A stretch of DNA of 64,000 bases from Diaminobutyricimonas aerilata (GTDB taxonomy: Bacteria; Actinomycetota; Actinomycetes; Actinomycetales; Microbacteriaceae): the NCBI RefSeq assembly GCF_002797715.1, contig NZ_PGFF01000001.1, forward strand, positions 620,001 to 684,000, in the 5' to 3' direction. The position numbers and the translations under genes are program-made. Every line of letters starts with the position of its first letter. Position 1 is the stretch's first letter. Shown in pieces: positions 34,584-44,910 of this stretch. The notes beneath the pieces are model-generated. The model was not told where the DNA came from and made no database searches. It saw only the letters and a list, made by a program, of their open reading frames with translations.

Positions 34584-35183
34584 GTGTACGAGGGCATCGT
34601 CCAGGACCTGATCGACGAGCTCGGCCGGCTGCCGGGCATCGGTCCGAAGTCCGCGCAGCGCATCGCGTTCCACATCGTGCAGACCGAGAGCTTCGACGTC
34701 ACGCGGCTGTCCGAGATCCTGCGCGATGTGCGCGAGAAGGTGCGCTTCTGCTCCATCTGCGGCAACGTCGCCGAACAGGAGACCTGCAGCATCTGCCGTG
34801 ACCCGCGCCGTTCGCCGGCCACCATCTGCGTGGTCGAGGAGGCGAAAGACGTCGTCGCGATCGAACGCACGCGCGAGTTCCGCGGCCTCTACCACGTGCT
34901 CGGCGGGGCCATCAGCCCGATCGACGGCATCGGCCCCGACGACCTGCGCATCCGGCAGCTCCTGCAGCGCCTCGCGGACGGCGTCGTGACCGAGGTCATC
35001 ATCGCGACCGACCCGAACCTCGAGGGTGAGGCGACCGCGACCTATCTGACGAGGCTGCTCATGCAGCCGGGACTTCGGGTCACCCGCCTCGCCTCCGGCC
35101 TGCCCGTGGGCGGCGACCTCGAGTACGCCGACGAGGTCACCCTCGGCCGCGCCTTCGAGGGCCGCCGCGTCATCGAGCACTGA
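34584..35183 (+). CDS. recR: Recombination protein RecR
   Basis: A 199-residue RecR of normal length. The N-terminal HhH motif ([20 protein letters not shown]), the C4 zinc finger ([16 protein letters not shown]), the Toprim domain ([17 protein letters not shown]...YHVLGG) and the C-terminal walker-like [23 protein letters not shown] are all present. It works with RecF and RecO in gap repair. The GTG start directly abuts the dnaX stop, so the two are almost certainly one operon. Confidence 0.96.
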   Translation: MYEGIVQDLIDELGRLPGIGPKSAQRIAFHIVQTESFDVTRLSEILRDVREKVRFCSICGNVAEQETCSICRDPRRSPATICVVEEAKDVVAIERTREFRGLYHVLGGAISPIDGIGPDDLRIRQLLQRLADGVVTEVIIATDPNLEGEATATYLTRLLMQPGLRVTRLASGLPVGGDLEYADEVTLGRAFEGRRVIEH

Positions 35184-35262
35184 GCCCTCGACCGCGCGGC
35201 GTAACACGCTCGACCCCGCCGGTATGCTGGGCAGTCGGACCGGCGTCATCAGGAGTGCCCAC

Positions 35263-37591
<2,329 letters not shown>

Positions 37592-37592
37592 G

Positions 37593-38228
37593 TCAGCCCG
37601 CCGAGGGCTCGGCGCTGCCGGGTTCCGCACCCCTCAACCGCCGGTAGGCGGCATCGTGGTGCGCCAGACGGCGCATCGCGAGCAGTACGGGCTCGTACAG
37701 GGTCGTGCCGATCACGCTGTACTCGACCGCGGCCGCCGGGTCGTCCGGCACTCCGGAGATGTCGAATTCCGCGATGGCCCGCACGTGCTCGCCGTAGACG
37801 GCGAGGCGTTCGTCCGACATCGGCATGCCCGCCGCTTCCGCGGCCTCGAGAGCACGTTCCAGTTGCGCGACCCCGGCGTAGGAGGGATCGCACACCTGAC
37901 CGAGCCGTTCGAGCACGGCTCGCGCCCGCGGGGCGTCGCCGGTGGCATCGGTGTAGGGCGGAAGTGCGGCGATCGCACGTCCGAGGTTGTCGAAGGGGTC
38001 GGCGACGGGCTCGTCGATGACGGCGATGACCTCGCGGGCCTTCTGCACGGACAGGCCCACCACGTCGGTCAGTGCCTTGATGAGGCGCAGCCGCTTGAGG
38101 TGGCGTTCGTCGTAGCGCGCCTGCGTCGCGCCGGTCGACTCCCCGGGCATGAGCAGACCCTCGCGCAGATAGTACTTGATGCTCGCGAGCGGCACACCGG
38201 ATCGTTCGACGAGTTCGGAGACGCGCAT
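37593..38228 (-). CDS. MerR-family transcriptional regulator
   Basis: A 211-residue protein with an N-terminal MerR HTH (MRVSELVERSGVPLASIKYYLREGLLMPGE), wing (TQARYDERHLKRLRLIKAL) and a long helical C-terminal effector domain (AGVAQLERALEAAEAAGMPMSDERLAVYGEHVRAIAEFD). There is no cysteine cluster for metals. The ATG at 38228 has a GGGGCAGG site; the ATG at 38255 is an alternative but lies within the operator. It is divergent from a small membrane protein and should regulate it. Confidence 0.87.
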   Translation of the reverse strand: MRVSELVERSGVPLASIKYYLREGLLMPGESTGATQARYDERHLKRLRLIKALTDVVGLSVQKAREVIAVIDEPVADPFDNLGRAIAALPPYTDATGDAPRARAVLERLGQVCDPSYAGVAQLERALEAAEAAGMPMSDERLAVYGEHVRAIAEFDISGVPDDPAAAVEYSVIGTTLYEPVLLAMRRLAHHDAAYRRLRGAEPGSAEPSAG

Positions 38229-38236
38229 CCTGCCCC

Positions 38237-38265
38237 TTGTTTCGGATAGTGCCACTATCTAAAGT
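38237..38265 (+). promoter_or_regulatory. MerR-type operator inside a leaderless promoter
   Basis: TTGTTT (38237-38242) and TAAAGT (38260-38265) are 17 bp apart, and the whole spacer is filled by the palindrome GATAGTG-C-CACTATC (38245-38259). This is the classic MerR arrangement. The GTG of the downstream gene lies 7 nt after the -10. Confidence 0.7.
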
Positions 38266-38272
38266 GGGAACC

Positions 38273-38698
38273 GTGACTATCCAACCACAGACGGCCATCC
38301 TCATCGGCGTGCTCCTCCTCGCGCTCATCACGGTGGAGTCCGGTGGGTACTTCCTCACCCGGGTCGCCCGCGGAGCCGTGCCGGCGAACGCGCTGCAGCA
38401 GAAGTTCTTCCGTGCCGGGCACGCGCACGCCGCGGTGCTGCTCGTCCTCAGCATCGCGGTCCTGGGCGTCATCGACCAGGCGGCGCTCGCCGGTCCGCTC
38501 GACGCGCTCGCCCGCTACGGCGTGCCGGTCGCGGCGATCCTCATGCCGGCCGGATTCTTCCTGTCGGTACTCGGTCGTGACCCACAGCGGCCGACCCGCC
38601 TCATCCTGCTGCTCTGGGTCGGAGCGGCCGTGCTGACGGCGGGGTTGCTCGCCGCGGGGATCGGAATGATCGGTGCGGGGATCGCCGCACTCGGCTGA
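38273..38698 (+). CDS. Small integral membrane protein, function unknown
   Basis: A 141-residue protein with four predicted helices (AILIGVLLLALITVESGGYFLT; AAVLLVLSIAVLGVI; VPVAAILMPAGFFLSVL; LILLLWVGAAVLTAGLLAAGIGMI). The loop LQQKFFRAGHAHAAVLL holds a conserved-looking HAH. The GTG was chosen from a -10 placed 7 nt upstream. The MerR gene is divergent, so it is probably induced by that regulator's ligand. I do not recognise the family with certainty. Confidence 0.75.
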   Translation: MTIQPQTAILIGVLLLALITVESGGYFLTRVARGAVPANALQQKFFRAGHAHAAVLLVLSIAVLGVIDQAALAGPLDALARYGVPVAAILMPAGFFLSVLGRDPQRPTRLILLLWVGAAVLTAGLLAAGIGMIGAGIAALG

Positions 38699-38731
38699 CC
38701 CGTCTCGGGCGGCGCGGCGTAGCCTGTCGGC

Positions 38732-38779
38732 ATGAACCGACCCGTCGTGCGGTCGAACGGCTCCGAATCCCCGTCGTGA
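38732..38779 (+). CDS. 15-codon leaderless leader peptide coupled to the GDSL lipoprotein
   Basis: A -10 TAGCCT (38720-38725) lies 6 nt before an ATG at 38732 that opens MNRPVVRSNGSESPS. Its TGA (38777-38779) overlaps the GTG start (38776) of the next gene as GTGA. The layout implies that ribosomes load at the leaderless 5' end and reinitiate on the lipoprotein gene. Coding status is inferred from position only. Confidence 0.5.
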   Translation: MNRPVVRSNGSESPS

Positions 38780-39435
38780 CCCGACTCGCCTCCGCCCTGC
38801 TGGCCGCCATCGTGTCGGTGGCAGTGATCGCCGCGTGCGCGCCCGTCGCCGACGTCGAGGCGCCTCCCGGCGACGGGCCGCTCGTCGCGTTCTACGGCGA
38901 CTCGTACACGCTCGGCACCGGCGCGAGCGAGCCGTCGCGGCGCTGGTCGAGCATCGTGTGCGCCGAACGCGGATGGCGCGAGTTCAACCCGAGCGTCAAC
39001 GGTCTCGGCTTCGTCAACAACCGCTTCGCCTACGGCGAGGGCGACGTGCCCGAGGCGATCATCGAGCAGGATCCGGACATCCTCATCGTCACGATGGGAC
39101 TCAACGACAACTTCAGCTTCGACGCCCGGGCCCGGGACATCCGGCGGCAGATCGACCACGATCTCGAGCGCTTCGACGAGGGACTACCGGATGCACGGAT
39201 CGTCGTCGTCGAGCCGTTCTGGTACACCGACGAACGCTCCGAGTCCGTCGACACGATCATCGGCTGGGTACGCGACGGCGCCGAGCGGATCGACGCCGAC
39301 TTCGTGCCGGGTGCCTCGCGTTGGCTCGAGGGCCATCCGGAATGGATGGCCGCCGACGGCATCCATCCCGACGACGAGGGATACGCGCGGCTGGCCGAGC
39401 GGATGAGCGAGGCGCTCGACGAACTCGGGCTCTGA
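38776..39435 (+). CDS. SGNH/GDSL-family hydrolase lipoprotein
   Basis: A 219-residue secreted esterase-like protein. The signal peptide ends in VIAAC, a lipobox. SGNH block I is FYGDSYTLG (catalytic Ser), block III is MGLNDNF, and block V is DGIHPDDEG (Asp-x-x-His). It probably deacylates a lipid or cell-surface glycan outside the membrane. The start is the GTG coupled to the upstream leader peptide; no ribosome-binding site stands out. Confidence 0.85.
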   Translation: MTRLASALLAAIVSVAVIAACAPVADVEAPPGDGPLVAFYGDSYTLGTGASEPSRRWSSIVCAERGWREFNPSVNGLGFVNNRFAYGEGDVPEAIIEQDPDILIVTMGLNDNFSFDARARDIRRQIDHDLERFDEGLPDARIVVVEPFWYTDERSESVDTIIGWVRDGAERIDADFVPGASRWLEGHPEWMAADGIHPDDEGYARLAERMSEALDELGL

Positions 39436-39442
39436 CCCTGCG

Positions 39443-40222
39443 TCAGCGTCGCCGCAGCTCCCGCACGGCGAGCTGGGCGGCGGACGCCACGAGCAGCAGG
39501 GCGAAGAGGATGCTCGCGACCCGCGGGGGCAACAGGTGCGCGATCGCGACGCCGGGAAGCGACGCGAGCGTCGCCGCGACGCCGACGATCGAACCGGCGC
39601 GCCAGTCGACGAGTGCCGCCCGCACGTTGCGCACCGAGCCCGAGAGTGCGGTCGGCAGCATGACGAGCAGCGACGTGCCCTTGGCGAGCAGGTCGCTCAT
39701 GCCGAAGACGGCGACGAACGCCGGCACGGCGATCGCTCCACCGCCGATGCCGAACAAGCCCGAGGCGACACCCATGACGAGCCCGAGCAGCACCAGGCCG
39801 CCGATCGTCAGCGCGTCGTATTCGACGTCGGCCCCGCGCTCCGGAACGAGCAGGGCGGTGCGCAACGCGACCAGGAGCAGCACGGCGACGAACGCCCAGG
39901 TGAGCACGCGCAACGGCAGGCGGCGCAGCAGGGCGGTGCCGAGCAGCGCCCCGGCGATCGCCCCGGGCGTCACGAGCGCGGCCGCGAGCACGTCGACCCC
40001 CTCGCCGAAGAGATAGCCGACACAACCGACGAGCGAGGTGGGCACGATGGCGAGCAGAGACGTCGCGGATGCGCGTCGCTGGTCCATGCCCGCGAACGCC
40101 AGCAACAGGGGGACCATGAGGATCCCGCCGCCCACGCCGAAGGTGCCGGCGAAGACTCCGGCGACCGCCCCGATGCCGAGCAGCACGATCGGGGTCGCCG
40201 AACCGCTCCGCCGCCGCCTCAT
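39443..40222 (-). CDS. TauE/SafE-family membrane permease
   Basis: A 259-residue protein with about eight helices. The family's duplicated glycine motif is clear: AGTFGVGGGILMVPLLL and SGLFGIGGGAIAVPAFV, each followed by a Ala-Thr-Ser-Leu or Gly-Thr-Ser-Leu turn. Members export or import sulfite, sulfonates or other organic anions. The ATG at 40222 has a -10 TACCCT (40230-40235, minus strand) 7 nt upstream, suggesting a leaderless message. It is divergent from mqo, and the two -10 elements lie about 15 bp apart. Confidence 0.85.
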   Translation of the reverse strand: MRRRRSGSATPIVLLGIGAVAGVFAGTFGVGGGILMVPLLLAFAGMDQRRASATSLLAIVPTSLVGCVGYLFGEGVDVLAAALVTPGAIAGALLGTALLRRLPLRVLTWAFVAVLLLVALRTALLVPERGADVEYDALTIGGLVLLGLVMGVASGLFGIGGGAIAVPAFVAVFGMSDLLAKGTSLLVMLPTALSGSVRNVRAALVDWRAGSIVGVAATLASLPGVAIAHLLPPRVASILFALLLVASAAQLAVRELRRR

Positions 40223-40262
40223 CCGTTCGAGGGTACCGGCAGCCCACTCGTAGACTTGACGG

Positions 40263-41735
40263 GTGCCAGAACCCATCGACGTCGCCCTGATCGGGGGCGG
40301 GATCATGAGCGCCACGCTCGGGACCCTGCTCAAGCAGCTCGAGCCGGAGTGGGACATCCGCATCTACGAGCGACTGAGCGACCTCGCGATGGAGAGCTCC
40401 AACCCGTGGAACAACGCCGGCACCGGTCACGCCGCGCTCTGCGAGCTCAACTACACCCCCGAGAAGCCGGATGGCTCGATCGACATCACGAGCGCCGTGA
40501 AGGTCAACGAGCAGTTCCAGGTGTCTCGCCAGTTCTGGGCCCACCTCGTCGACCAGGGGCACCTTCCGGAGCCGAGCTCGTTCATCAACGCCACCCCGCA
40601 CATGAGCTTCGTGTGGGGCGAGTCGAACGTCGAGTACCTGCGTAAGCGGTACGAGGCGCTCAAAGACCACCCGCTCTTCGCCGGCATGGAGTACAGCGAG
40701 GACGCCGCGCAGATCCGTCGGTGGGCGCCGCTGCTCATCCCGGGCCGTGCGAAGGCGCAGCCGATCGCCGCGACCTACATCGCCTCCGGCACCGACGTCG
40801 ACTTCGGCGCGCTGACCAAGTACCTCGCGCGTTACCTCGTCGCGAACGGCGCGAAGGTCGAACTCGAGCACCGCGTCACCAACATCTCCCGCACGAAGCG
40901 CGGCACGTGGCGCATCGCGATGCGGCAGGAGATCGGCCTCACCCCGATCGAGGTCGAGGCGCGCTTCGTGTTCGTCGGCGCGGGCGGACACGCCCTCAAA
41001 CTGCTGCAGAAGAGCGGCATCCCCGAGATCAAGGGCTTCGGCGGTTTCCCGGTCAGCGGGGAGTTCCTGCGCACCGACGACCCCGAGGTGGTCGCCAAGC
41101 ACCGTGCGAAGGTCTACGGCAAGGCCGCCGTGGGTTCGCCGCCGATGTCGGTGCCGCACCTCGACACCCGCGTCGTCGACGGCAAGGCGAGCCTCATGTT
41201 CGGGCCGTACGCGGGCTTCAGCCCCAAGTTCCTCAAGCACGGGTCGTGGTGGGATCTGCCCGGGTCGGTGCGCCCGCACAACCTCGTGCCGATGGTGCGC
41301 GCCGGCCTGTCGAACCTCTCGCTCGTGCGCTACCTCGTCGGGCAGCTCGTCGCCCGCAGATCGACCAAGTTCGCCGCGCTGGAGGAGTTCTTCCCCGGCG
41401 CGGACCCGAAGGACTGGTACAAGATCACGGCCGGGCAGCGTGTGCAGGTGATCAAGAAGGATCCCGAGAAGGGCGGCGTGCTGCAGTTCGGCACCGAGGT
41501 GGTCGCGTCGGCCGACGGCACGATCGCGGGCCTGCTCGGCGCCTCTCCGGGCGCCTCCACGGCGGTGCCGATCATGCTCGGGCTCGTCGAGAAGTGCTTC
41601 CCCGACCGCATCGAGGCGTGGGCGCCGAAGATCGCCGCGATGGTGCCGAGTTTCGGCACCCAGCTCGCCGCGAAACCCGCGGTCGCCAAGCGGACCTTGG
41701 CCGCGACCGCGAAGAAGCTCAAGCTCACCGCCTGA
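40263..41735 (+). CDS. mqo: Malate:quinone oxidoreductase
   Basis: A 490-residue FAD enzyme of normal length that oxidises malate to oxaloacetate and passes electrons to quinones at the inner membrane face. The FAD site is VALIGGGIMSATLG; family motifs ERLSDLAMESSNPWNNAGTGHA, KYLARYL and GASPGASTAVPIML follow. The GTG start lies 6 nt after a -10 TAGACT (40251-40256), so it is probably leaderless. Confidence 0.95.
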   Translation: MPEPIDVALIGGGIMSATLGTLLKQLEPEWDIRIYERLSDLAMESSNPWNNAGTGHAALCELNYTPEKPDGSIDITSAVKVNEQFQVSRQFWAHLVDQGHLPEPSSFINATPHMSFVWGESNVEYLRKRYEALKDHPLFAGMEYSEDAAQIRRWAPLLIPGRAKAQPIAATYIASGTDVDFGALTKYLARYLVANGAKVELEHRVTNISRTKRGTWRIAMRQEIGLTPIEVEARFVFVGAGGHALKLLQKSGIPEIKGFGGFPVSGEFLRTDDPEVVAKHRAKVYGKAAVGSPPMSVPHLDTRVVDGKASLMFGPYAGFSPKFLKHGSWWDLPGSVRPHNLVPMVRAGLSNLSLVRYLVGQLVARRSTKFAALEEFFPGADPKDWYKITAGQRVQVIKKDPEKGGVLQFGTEVVASADGTIAGLLGASPGASTAVPIMLGLVEKCFPDRIEAWAPKIAAMVPSFGTQLAAKPAVAKRTLAATAKKLKLTA

Positions 41736-41748
41736 CCCGAGGGCACCC

Positions 41749-41824
41749 GCTGAGCCTGTCGAAGCGGGTCGTGGAACCGCGGGGCGACCGTTCGCTGAGC
41801 CTGTCGAAGCGGGTCGTGGAACCG
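41749..41824. repeat. Two 31-bp direct repeats after mqo
   Basis: Identical copies of GCTGAGCCTGTCGAAGCGGG followed by TCGTGGAACCG lie at 41749-41779 and 41794-41824, 45 bp apart. They carry the same GAGCCTGTCGAAG core as the repeats at 14301 and 54472. Confidence 0.85.
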
Positions 41825-41853
41825 GGTCTCCGCACGCGCTCCGTCGTCGACGG

Positions 41854-41974
41854 TTGACATCCGCTCACGGCCGGGTCTATCGTCGCTCCTCGTGAAGTTG
41901 TGACCACCCTTCCGTCCCGCGTCCGAGGCTCCGCCCGGCGGGAACATCTCGATTCTCGAGAAGGGTGGTTCCGC
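41854..41974 (+). promoter_or_regulatory. Promoter and probable translational attenuator of the ABC-F gene
   Basis: A consensus -35 TTGACA (41854-41859) is 18 bp from the -10 TATCGT (41878-41883). The leader has a three-codon frame (GTG AAG TTG TGA, 41892-41903). ACCACCCTT (41903-41911) is exactly complementary to AAGGGTGGT (41961-41969), which is the ribosome-binding site of the ABC-F gene. Stalling of a drug-bound ribosome on the short frame could free that site, as in known macrolide/lincosamide attenuators. Confidence 0.65.
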
Positions 41975-43618
41975 ATGCCTGCGGTCACGACTGTTTCCAA
42001 CCACATCCGCAGCGACGGCATCTCGCACGCCTACGGTGACCGACCCGTGCTCACCGACGTCTCCCTCGTCGTGGCTCCCGGCACGCGCCTCGGACTCATC
42101 GGCGAGAACGGCGCCGGCAAGTCCACGCTCCTGCGCATCCTCGGCGGGGCGGAGGTGCCCGACGCGGGCGTCGTCGCCCGCCCGGCGCGTACCGGCCTGC
42201 TCTGGCAGGAGGTGCGGGCGGCTTCGCACGAGACGCTGTCGACGCTCATCGAGCAGGCGATCGCCGATGTGCGACGCATCGAACGCGAGCTCGAGCGGGC
42301 GGCCGACGCCCTCGGCGAGGGTGACGACGACGCCGTGCGACGGTACGAGCTCGCGCTCGACGCCGCCGAGCGCGCCGACGTGTGGAGCGTGGACGCACGC
42401 CGCGACGAACTACTCGCCGGACTCGGCGTCGGCGACATCCCGCTCGAGCGGCGGCTCGAAGAGGTCTCCGGCGGGCAGCGCAGCCGGTTCGCCCTCGCCG
42501 CGCTGCTGCTCTCGCGTCCCGACGCGCTGCTGCTCGACGAGCCCACGAACCACCTCGACGACGACGCGGCAGCATTCCTGCAGCGACAGCTCGTGGCCTG
42601 GCCCGGTCCCGTCGTCTTCGCGAGCCACGATCGGGCGTTCCTCGACGAGGTGGCGACGGAGCTGCTCGACATCGACCGGACGCGGCGCGGGACGACGCGC
42701 TTCGGCGGCGGGTACAGCGACTACCTCGCCGAGAAGGCGGCCGAACGCGCCCGGTGGCAGGAGCAGTACGAGGCGGAGCAGCGCGAACTCGGCCTGCTGA
42801 AACACGCGGTCGCCGAGACCGCGCGCAACATCAACCACGATCGCCCGATCCGCGACGGCAACAAGATGGCGTTCGGCATGCGCGGCGACAAGGTCGAGCA
42901 GCAGAAGAGCCGGCGCATCCGCAACGCCCGCGGTCGCTACGAGGAGCTGCTCGAGACCCAGGTGCGCAAGCCCCGCGAGCCGCTGCGCTTCTCCGGGATC
43001 CCGCGCGGATCGCACGCGCTCGACGACGACGGACTGCTCGTGCAGCTGACGGATGCGCGCATCGACGGCCGACTGGAGGTGCCGAGCCTGCAGATCGAGC
43101 CGACCGCGCGCATCCTGCTCACCGGTCACAACGGTGCGGGCAAGTCGACCCTGCTGCACGTGCTCGCCGGCACGCTCCACCTCGACGCGGGATCGGTGCA
43201 GCGCCGGAAGGGACTGCGCATCGGACTGCTCGAGCAGGACGTGCGCTGGGCGGATGCGACCCAGTCGCCGCGACGGATCTACGAGCGTGCCGTGGGGGAG
43301 CGGCGGGCGGAGGCGCTCTCGCTCGTGTCGCTCGGGCTCGTCGCACCGCGCGACGTGGACCGGCCGGTCGGTGTGCTGTCGATCGGGCAGCAGCGGCGGC
43401 TCGCCCTCGCGCTCATCGTCGCCCGGCCGCCGCACGTGTTCCTGCTCGACGAGCCGACGAACCACCTGTCGCTCGCCCTCGCGACCGAACTCGAGGACGC
43501 CCTCGGCGGGTATCCCGGAGCGGTCGTCGTGGCCAGCCACGACCGGTGGCTCCGGCGGCGCTGGGAGGGTCAGCGGCGCGAGCTGCGCAACGGGCGCCTC
43601 CTGCCGGCCTTCGGCTGA
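41975..43618 (+). CDS. ABC-F ATPase, probable antibiotic ribosome-protection protein
   Basis: A 547-residue protein with two ABC domains and no membrane segment. Walker A motifs are GENGAGKST and GHNGAGKST. The first signature is SGGQRSRFALAALLL with LLDEPTNHLD; the second is degenerate (LSIGQQRRLALAL, LLDEPTNHLS). The linker (KAAERARWQEQYEAEQRELGLLKHAVAETARNI) is the P-site tRNA-interaction arm. This layout matches actinobacterial ARE ABC-F proteins such as LmrC, OleB and TlrC, which displace ribosome-targeting drugs. The ATG at 41975 follows an AAGGGTGG site, and the structured leader supports drug-induced expression. A housekeeping translation role is the alternative. Confidence 0.85.
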   Translation: MPAVTTVSNHIRSDGISHAYGDRPVLTDVSLVVAPGTRLGLIGENGAGKSTLLRILGGAEVPDAGVVARPARTGLLWQEVRAASHETLSTLIEQAIADVRRIERELERAADALGEGDDDAVRRYELALDAAERADVWSVDARRDELLAGLGVGDIPLERRLEEVSGGQRSRFALAALLLSRPDALLLDEPTNHLDDDAAAFLQRQLVAWPGPVVFASHDRAFLDEVATELLDIDRTRRGTTRFGGGYSDYLAEKAAERARWQEQYEAEQRELGLLKHAVAETARNINHDRPIRDGNKMAFGMRGDKVEQQKSRRIRNARGRYEELLETQVRKPREPLRFSGIPRGSHALDDDGLLVQLTDARIDGRLEVPSLQIEPTARILLTGHNGAGKSTLLHVLAGTLHLDAGSVQRRKGLRIGLLEQDVRWADATQSPRRIYERAVGERRAEALSLVSLGLVAPRDVDRPVGVLSIGQQRRLALALIVARPPHVFLLDEPTNHLSLALATELEDALGGYPGAVVVASHDRWLRRRWEGQRRELRNGRLLPAFG

Positions 43619-43659
43619 CCCCGACGGGCCCGGCCACTTGTCCGGGCCCGTCACCGGGC

Positions 43660-43688
43660 TTGCCGATCGTTCGAACGTGTGTTCGAAT
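43660..43688 (+). promoter_or_regulatory. LexA (SOS) box over the radical SAM gene promoter
   Basis: TCGAACGTGTGTTCGA (43671-43686) matches the actinobacterial/Gram-positive SOS box (CGAAC-N4-GTTCG) perfectly. It overlaps a -35 TTGCCG (43660-43665) and a -10 TCGAAT (43683-43688) set 17 bp apart; the ATG follows 6 nt later. Confidence 0.82.
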
Positions 43689-43694
43689 GAGGGA

Positions 43695-44792
43695 ATGCGG
43701 TGGAGCGGGCAGGAACTGAACGAGGAGAGCCCGGATGCGCTTCCCGGGCTCGCGAAGCTCAACAACCTCGTGCGCAGCGTGCAGACGCCGGAGTTCGCCG
43801 GCATCACCTTCCACGAGGTACTCGCCAAGAGCGCGCTCAATCGCGTGCCCGGGTCGTCGTCGGTGCTGCCGTACGGATGGACGATCAACCCGTACCGCGG
43901 ATGTTCGCACGCGTGCGTCTACTGCTTCGCCCGACCGACGCACGAGTACCTCGACCTCGACTCGGGTGAGGATTTCGACCGCCAGATCGTGGTCAAGGTG
44001 AACGTCGCCGAGGTGCTCGTCGGCGAGCTCGCGAAGCCGTCGTGGCAGCGTCACCCGGTCGCTCTCGGCACGAACACCGATCCGTATCAGCGAGCGGAGG
44101 GCCGGTACCGCCTCATGCCGGGCATCATCGCGGCGCTCGCCGAGAGCGGGACGCCGTTCAGCATCCTCACCAAGGGCACCCTCGTGCGCCGCGACCTCGA
44201 TCTGCTCGCGGAGGCGAACGAGCACGTTCCGGTCGACCTCGCCATGTCGATCGCGGTGTACGACGACGAACTGCAGCAGCGCCTCGAGCCCGGCACGCCG
44301 AGCACGAGTGCCCGGCTGGCGACGGTCGCCGCCATCCGCGAGCGGGGCCTGCCGTGCTCGGTGTTCCTCATGCCGATCCTGCCCTACCTCACCGACACGC
44401 GCGCTCACCTCGACGACGCCCTCGCCCGGGTGAAGGCCGCCGGCGCGACGGAGGTGCTGCACTCCGCGTTGCACCTCCGCCCGGGCGTGAAGGACTGGTT
44501 CATGGGCTGGCTCGCCCGAGAGCATCCGGAACTCGTCGACCGTTACGGGGACATGTACGCGCGCAGCGCCTACGCCCCGAAGGAGTACCGCCGCTGGCTC
44601 GCCGCCAAGGTGCGGCCGCTCATGCGGGCCCACGGTCTCGAGCGCGGCATGGCCGATCCGACCCACGGCTCCACCCGGTCTCGCGCGCTCGCCCGGGGTG
44701 CCGAGCGTTCGGCGCTCACGGTCGGTGCCGAGCGCTCGGCGCTGTCGCTCGAGCTCGACGCGATTCCCGGCCGGGAGCCGACCCTCTTCTGA
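43695..44792 (+). CDS. Radical SAM protein, Rv2578c family (SPL-like)
   Basis: A 365-residue radical SAM enzyme. The 4Fe-4S cluster cysteines are C70, C74 and C77 in PYRGCSHACVYCFARPTHEY, the pattern of the spore photoproduct lyase-like/Rv2578c family; GTNTDPYQRAEG and the later LFMPILP-type segment (SVFLMPILPYLTDT) complete the barrel. The substrate is unknown, but the perfect LexA box upstream ties it to DNA damage. The C-terminal tail holds two GAERSAL repeats encoded by a palindromic 20-bp duplication. The ATG at 43695 gives the natural start; an earlier frame runs through the ABC-F gene. Confidence 0.85.
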   Translation: MRWSGQELNEESPDALPGLAKLNNLVRSVQTPEFAGITFHEVLAKSALNRVPGSSSVLPYGWTINPYRGCSHACVYCFARPTHEYLDLDSGEDFDRQIVVKVNVAEVLVGELAKPSWQRHPVALGTNTDPYQRAEGRYRLMPGIIAALAESGTPFSILTKGTLVRRDLDLLAEANEHVPVDLAMSIAVYDDELQQRLEPGTPSTSARLATVAAIRERGLPCSVFLMPILPYLTDTRAHLDDALARVKAAGATEVLHSALHLRPGVKDWFMGWLAREHPELVDRYGDMYARSAYAPKEYRRWLAAKVRPLMRAHGLERGMADPTHGSTRSRALARGAERSALTVGAERSALSLELDAIPGREPTLF

Positions 44793-44910
44793 GCGGGGCA
44801 CATCCCTCCGCGCGACCGTGCGGTCCACCGTTCTCCACCCCGTGAAAAAGGGGGACAGACACGAGGCGAGCCGGTGTCATAATCAGGAGGTCCGGCTGGA
44901 AGGGGAGCCC

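Noticed and set aside
35223-35228. TATGCT before lysC as a promoter
   Set aside because: No -35 partner at 16-18 bp and the gene has a good ribosome-binding site further on; it may be real but cannot be supported enough to list.
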